DNA from: Halobacterium zhouii
GTDB lineage: Archaea > Halobacteriota > Halobacteria > Halobacteriales > Halobacteriaceae
DNA length: 64,000 bases
NCBI RefSeq assembly: GCF_021249405.1
Contig: NZ_CP089593.1
Coordinates: 2,232,001 to 2,296,000 of the forward strand
Direction: 5' to 3'
This document shows, piece after piece, positions 63,805-64,000 of this stretch. The position numbers and the translations under genes are program-made. Under the pieces are notes generated by a model. It saw only the letters and a program-made list of their open reading frames with translations. It was not told the DNA's origin and ran no database searches. Positions within the stretch are counted from its first letter, which is position 1; every line of letters begins with the position of its first letter.

Positions 63805-64000
63805 ATGGACCTGCCGAACCGACCGCGTCGCCTGCGCCGGGACGGCGTGCGCGGCCTCGTCTCGGAGACGAGCCTCGACCCCTCGGACTTCGTCGCGCCG
63901 GTGTTCGTGGACGCCACGACCGACGAGCGCGTGCCCATCGAGTCGATGCCGGGCCACGAACGCGTCCCGCTCGACGAGGCGGTGGCGCGCGTCGAGGAGG
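63805..64000 (+). CDS. hemB: Delta-aminolevulinate dehydratase (partial)
   Basis: The first 65 residues only; the gene runs off the window. NRPRRLRRDGVRGLVSETSL, then APVFVDATTDE and IESMPGHERVPLDEAVARVE match the porphobilinogen synthase N-terminus, which condenses two aminolevulinates in haem and cobalamin synthesis. Divergent from the GNAT array. Active-site residues lie outside the window. Confidence 0.85.
   Translation, partial: MDLPNRPRRLRRDGVRGLVSETSLDPSDFVAPVFVDATTDERVPIESMPGHERVPLDEAVARVEE

Overview
The window is about 64 kb of a GC-rich haloarchaeal chromosome (class Halobacteria). The encoded proteins are strongly acidic. Many starts sit about 27-35 bases behind TATA-like boxes with little or no leader. 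Several genes are archaeal or haloarchaeal hallmarks: thermosome, aRF1, CarS, TiaS, Taw1, RbkR, GfcR, HTH_10 and HalOD1 regulators, and a PGF-CTERM surface protein. I cannot name the genus. Most of the window is ordinary core genome. I see no rRNA, CRISPR array, provirus or intact insertion sequence.

Region by region. 1-7.0 kb: BrkB and PAP2 membrane genes, glnA divergent from an Lrp regulator, thermosome, two small genes. 7.1-9.4 kb: tRNA-Ser(GGA) and an ilvA-ridA amino-acid operon. 9.8-13.4 kb: MATE exporter and two Dpp-type permeases without partner genes. 13.6-17.2 kb: citrate synthase, a duplicated PhoU/TrkA-C protein, small unknowns. 17.7-20.3 kb: a translationally coupled trio (COG3608-type deacylase, threonine synthase-like, NUDIX). 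20.4-26.3 kb: the fructose locus glpR-pfkB-ptfC-ptfA-ptsH-ptsI-ptfB, in which EI, HPr and EIIA/B/C import and phosphorylate fructose, PfkB makes fructose 1,6-bisphosphate and GlpR represses. 26.4-31.6 kb: TiaS, an archaeal HTH regulator, a proteasome beta-alpha operon, a winged-helix regulator. 31.6-35.8 kb: glutaredoxin, AzgA-type permease, gfcR, pyrE, carS. 35.9-38.5 kb: a cluster of small regulators. 38.5-43.5 kb: glycosyltransferase, proline dehydrogenase, DUF502 protein, ABM protein, ilvE, osmC. 43.7-53.7 kb: two convergent NhaC antiporters, ribB/rbkR, taw1, an Asp-box propeller protein, argS, a MinD-like ATPase with a repeat tail. 53.8-64 kb: aRF1, a PGF-CTERM protein, a zinc-ribbon protein, atpD, an HdrD-like Fe-S protein, a GerW-like protein, four tandem GNAT acetyltransferases, and the start of hemB.

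The least explained material is non-coding. Three genes (thsA, carS, prf1) are followed, in the same orientation, by a shared element: a 7-8 bp stem whose bases covary between copies, then a nearly invariant CACYAAAAGCACTCCTCC box. Two other intergenic regions hold 271- and 278-bp elements bounded by inverted repeats of GGGGCTTTCTGGGTGTCC, with a covarying inner hairpin. Short TTC-loop hairpins recur between genes, and one lies inside an acetyltransferase gene. These repeat families, the four-copy GNAT array and the two-gene proteasome operon are the best candidates for something new.
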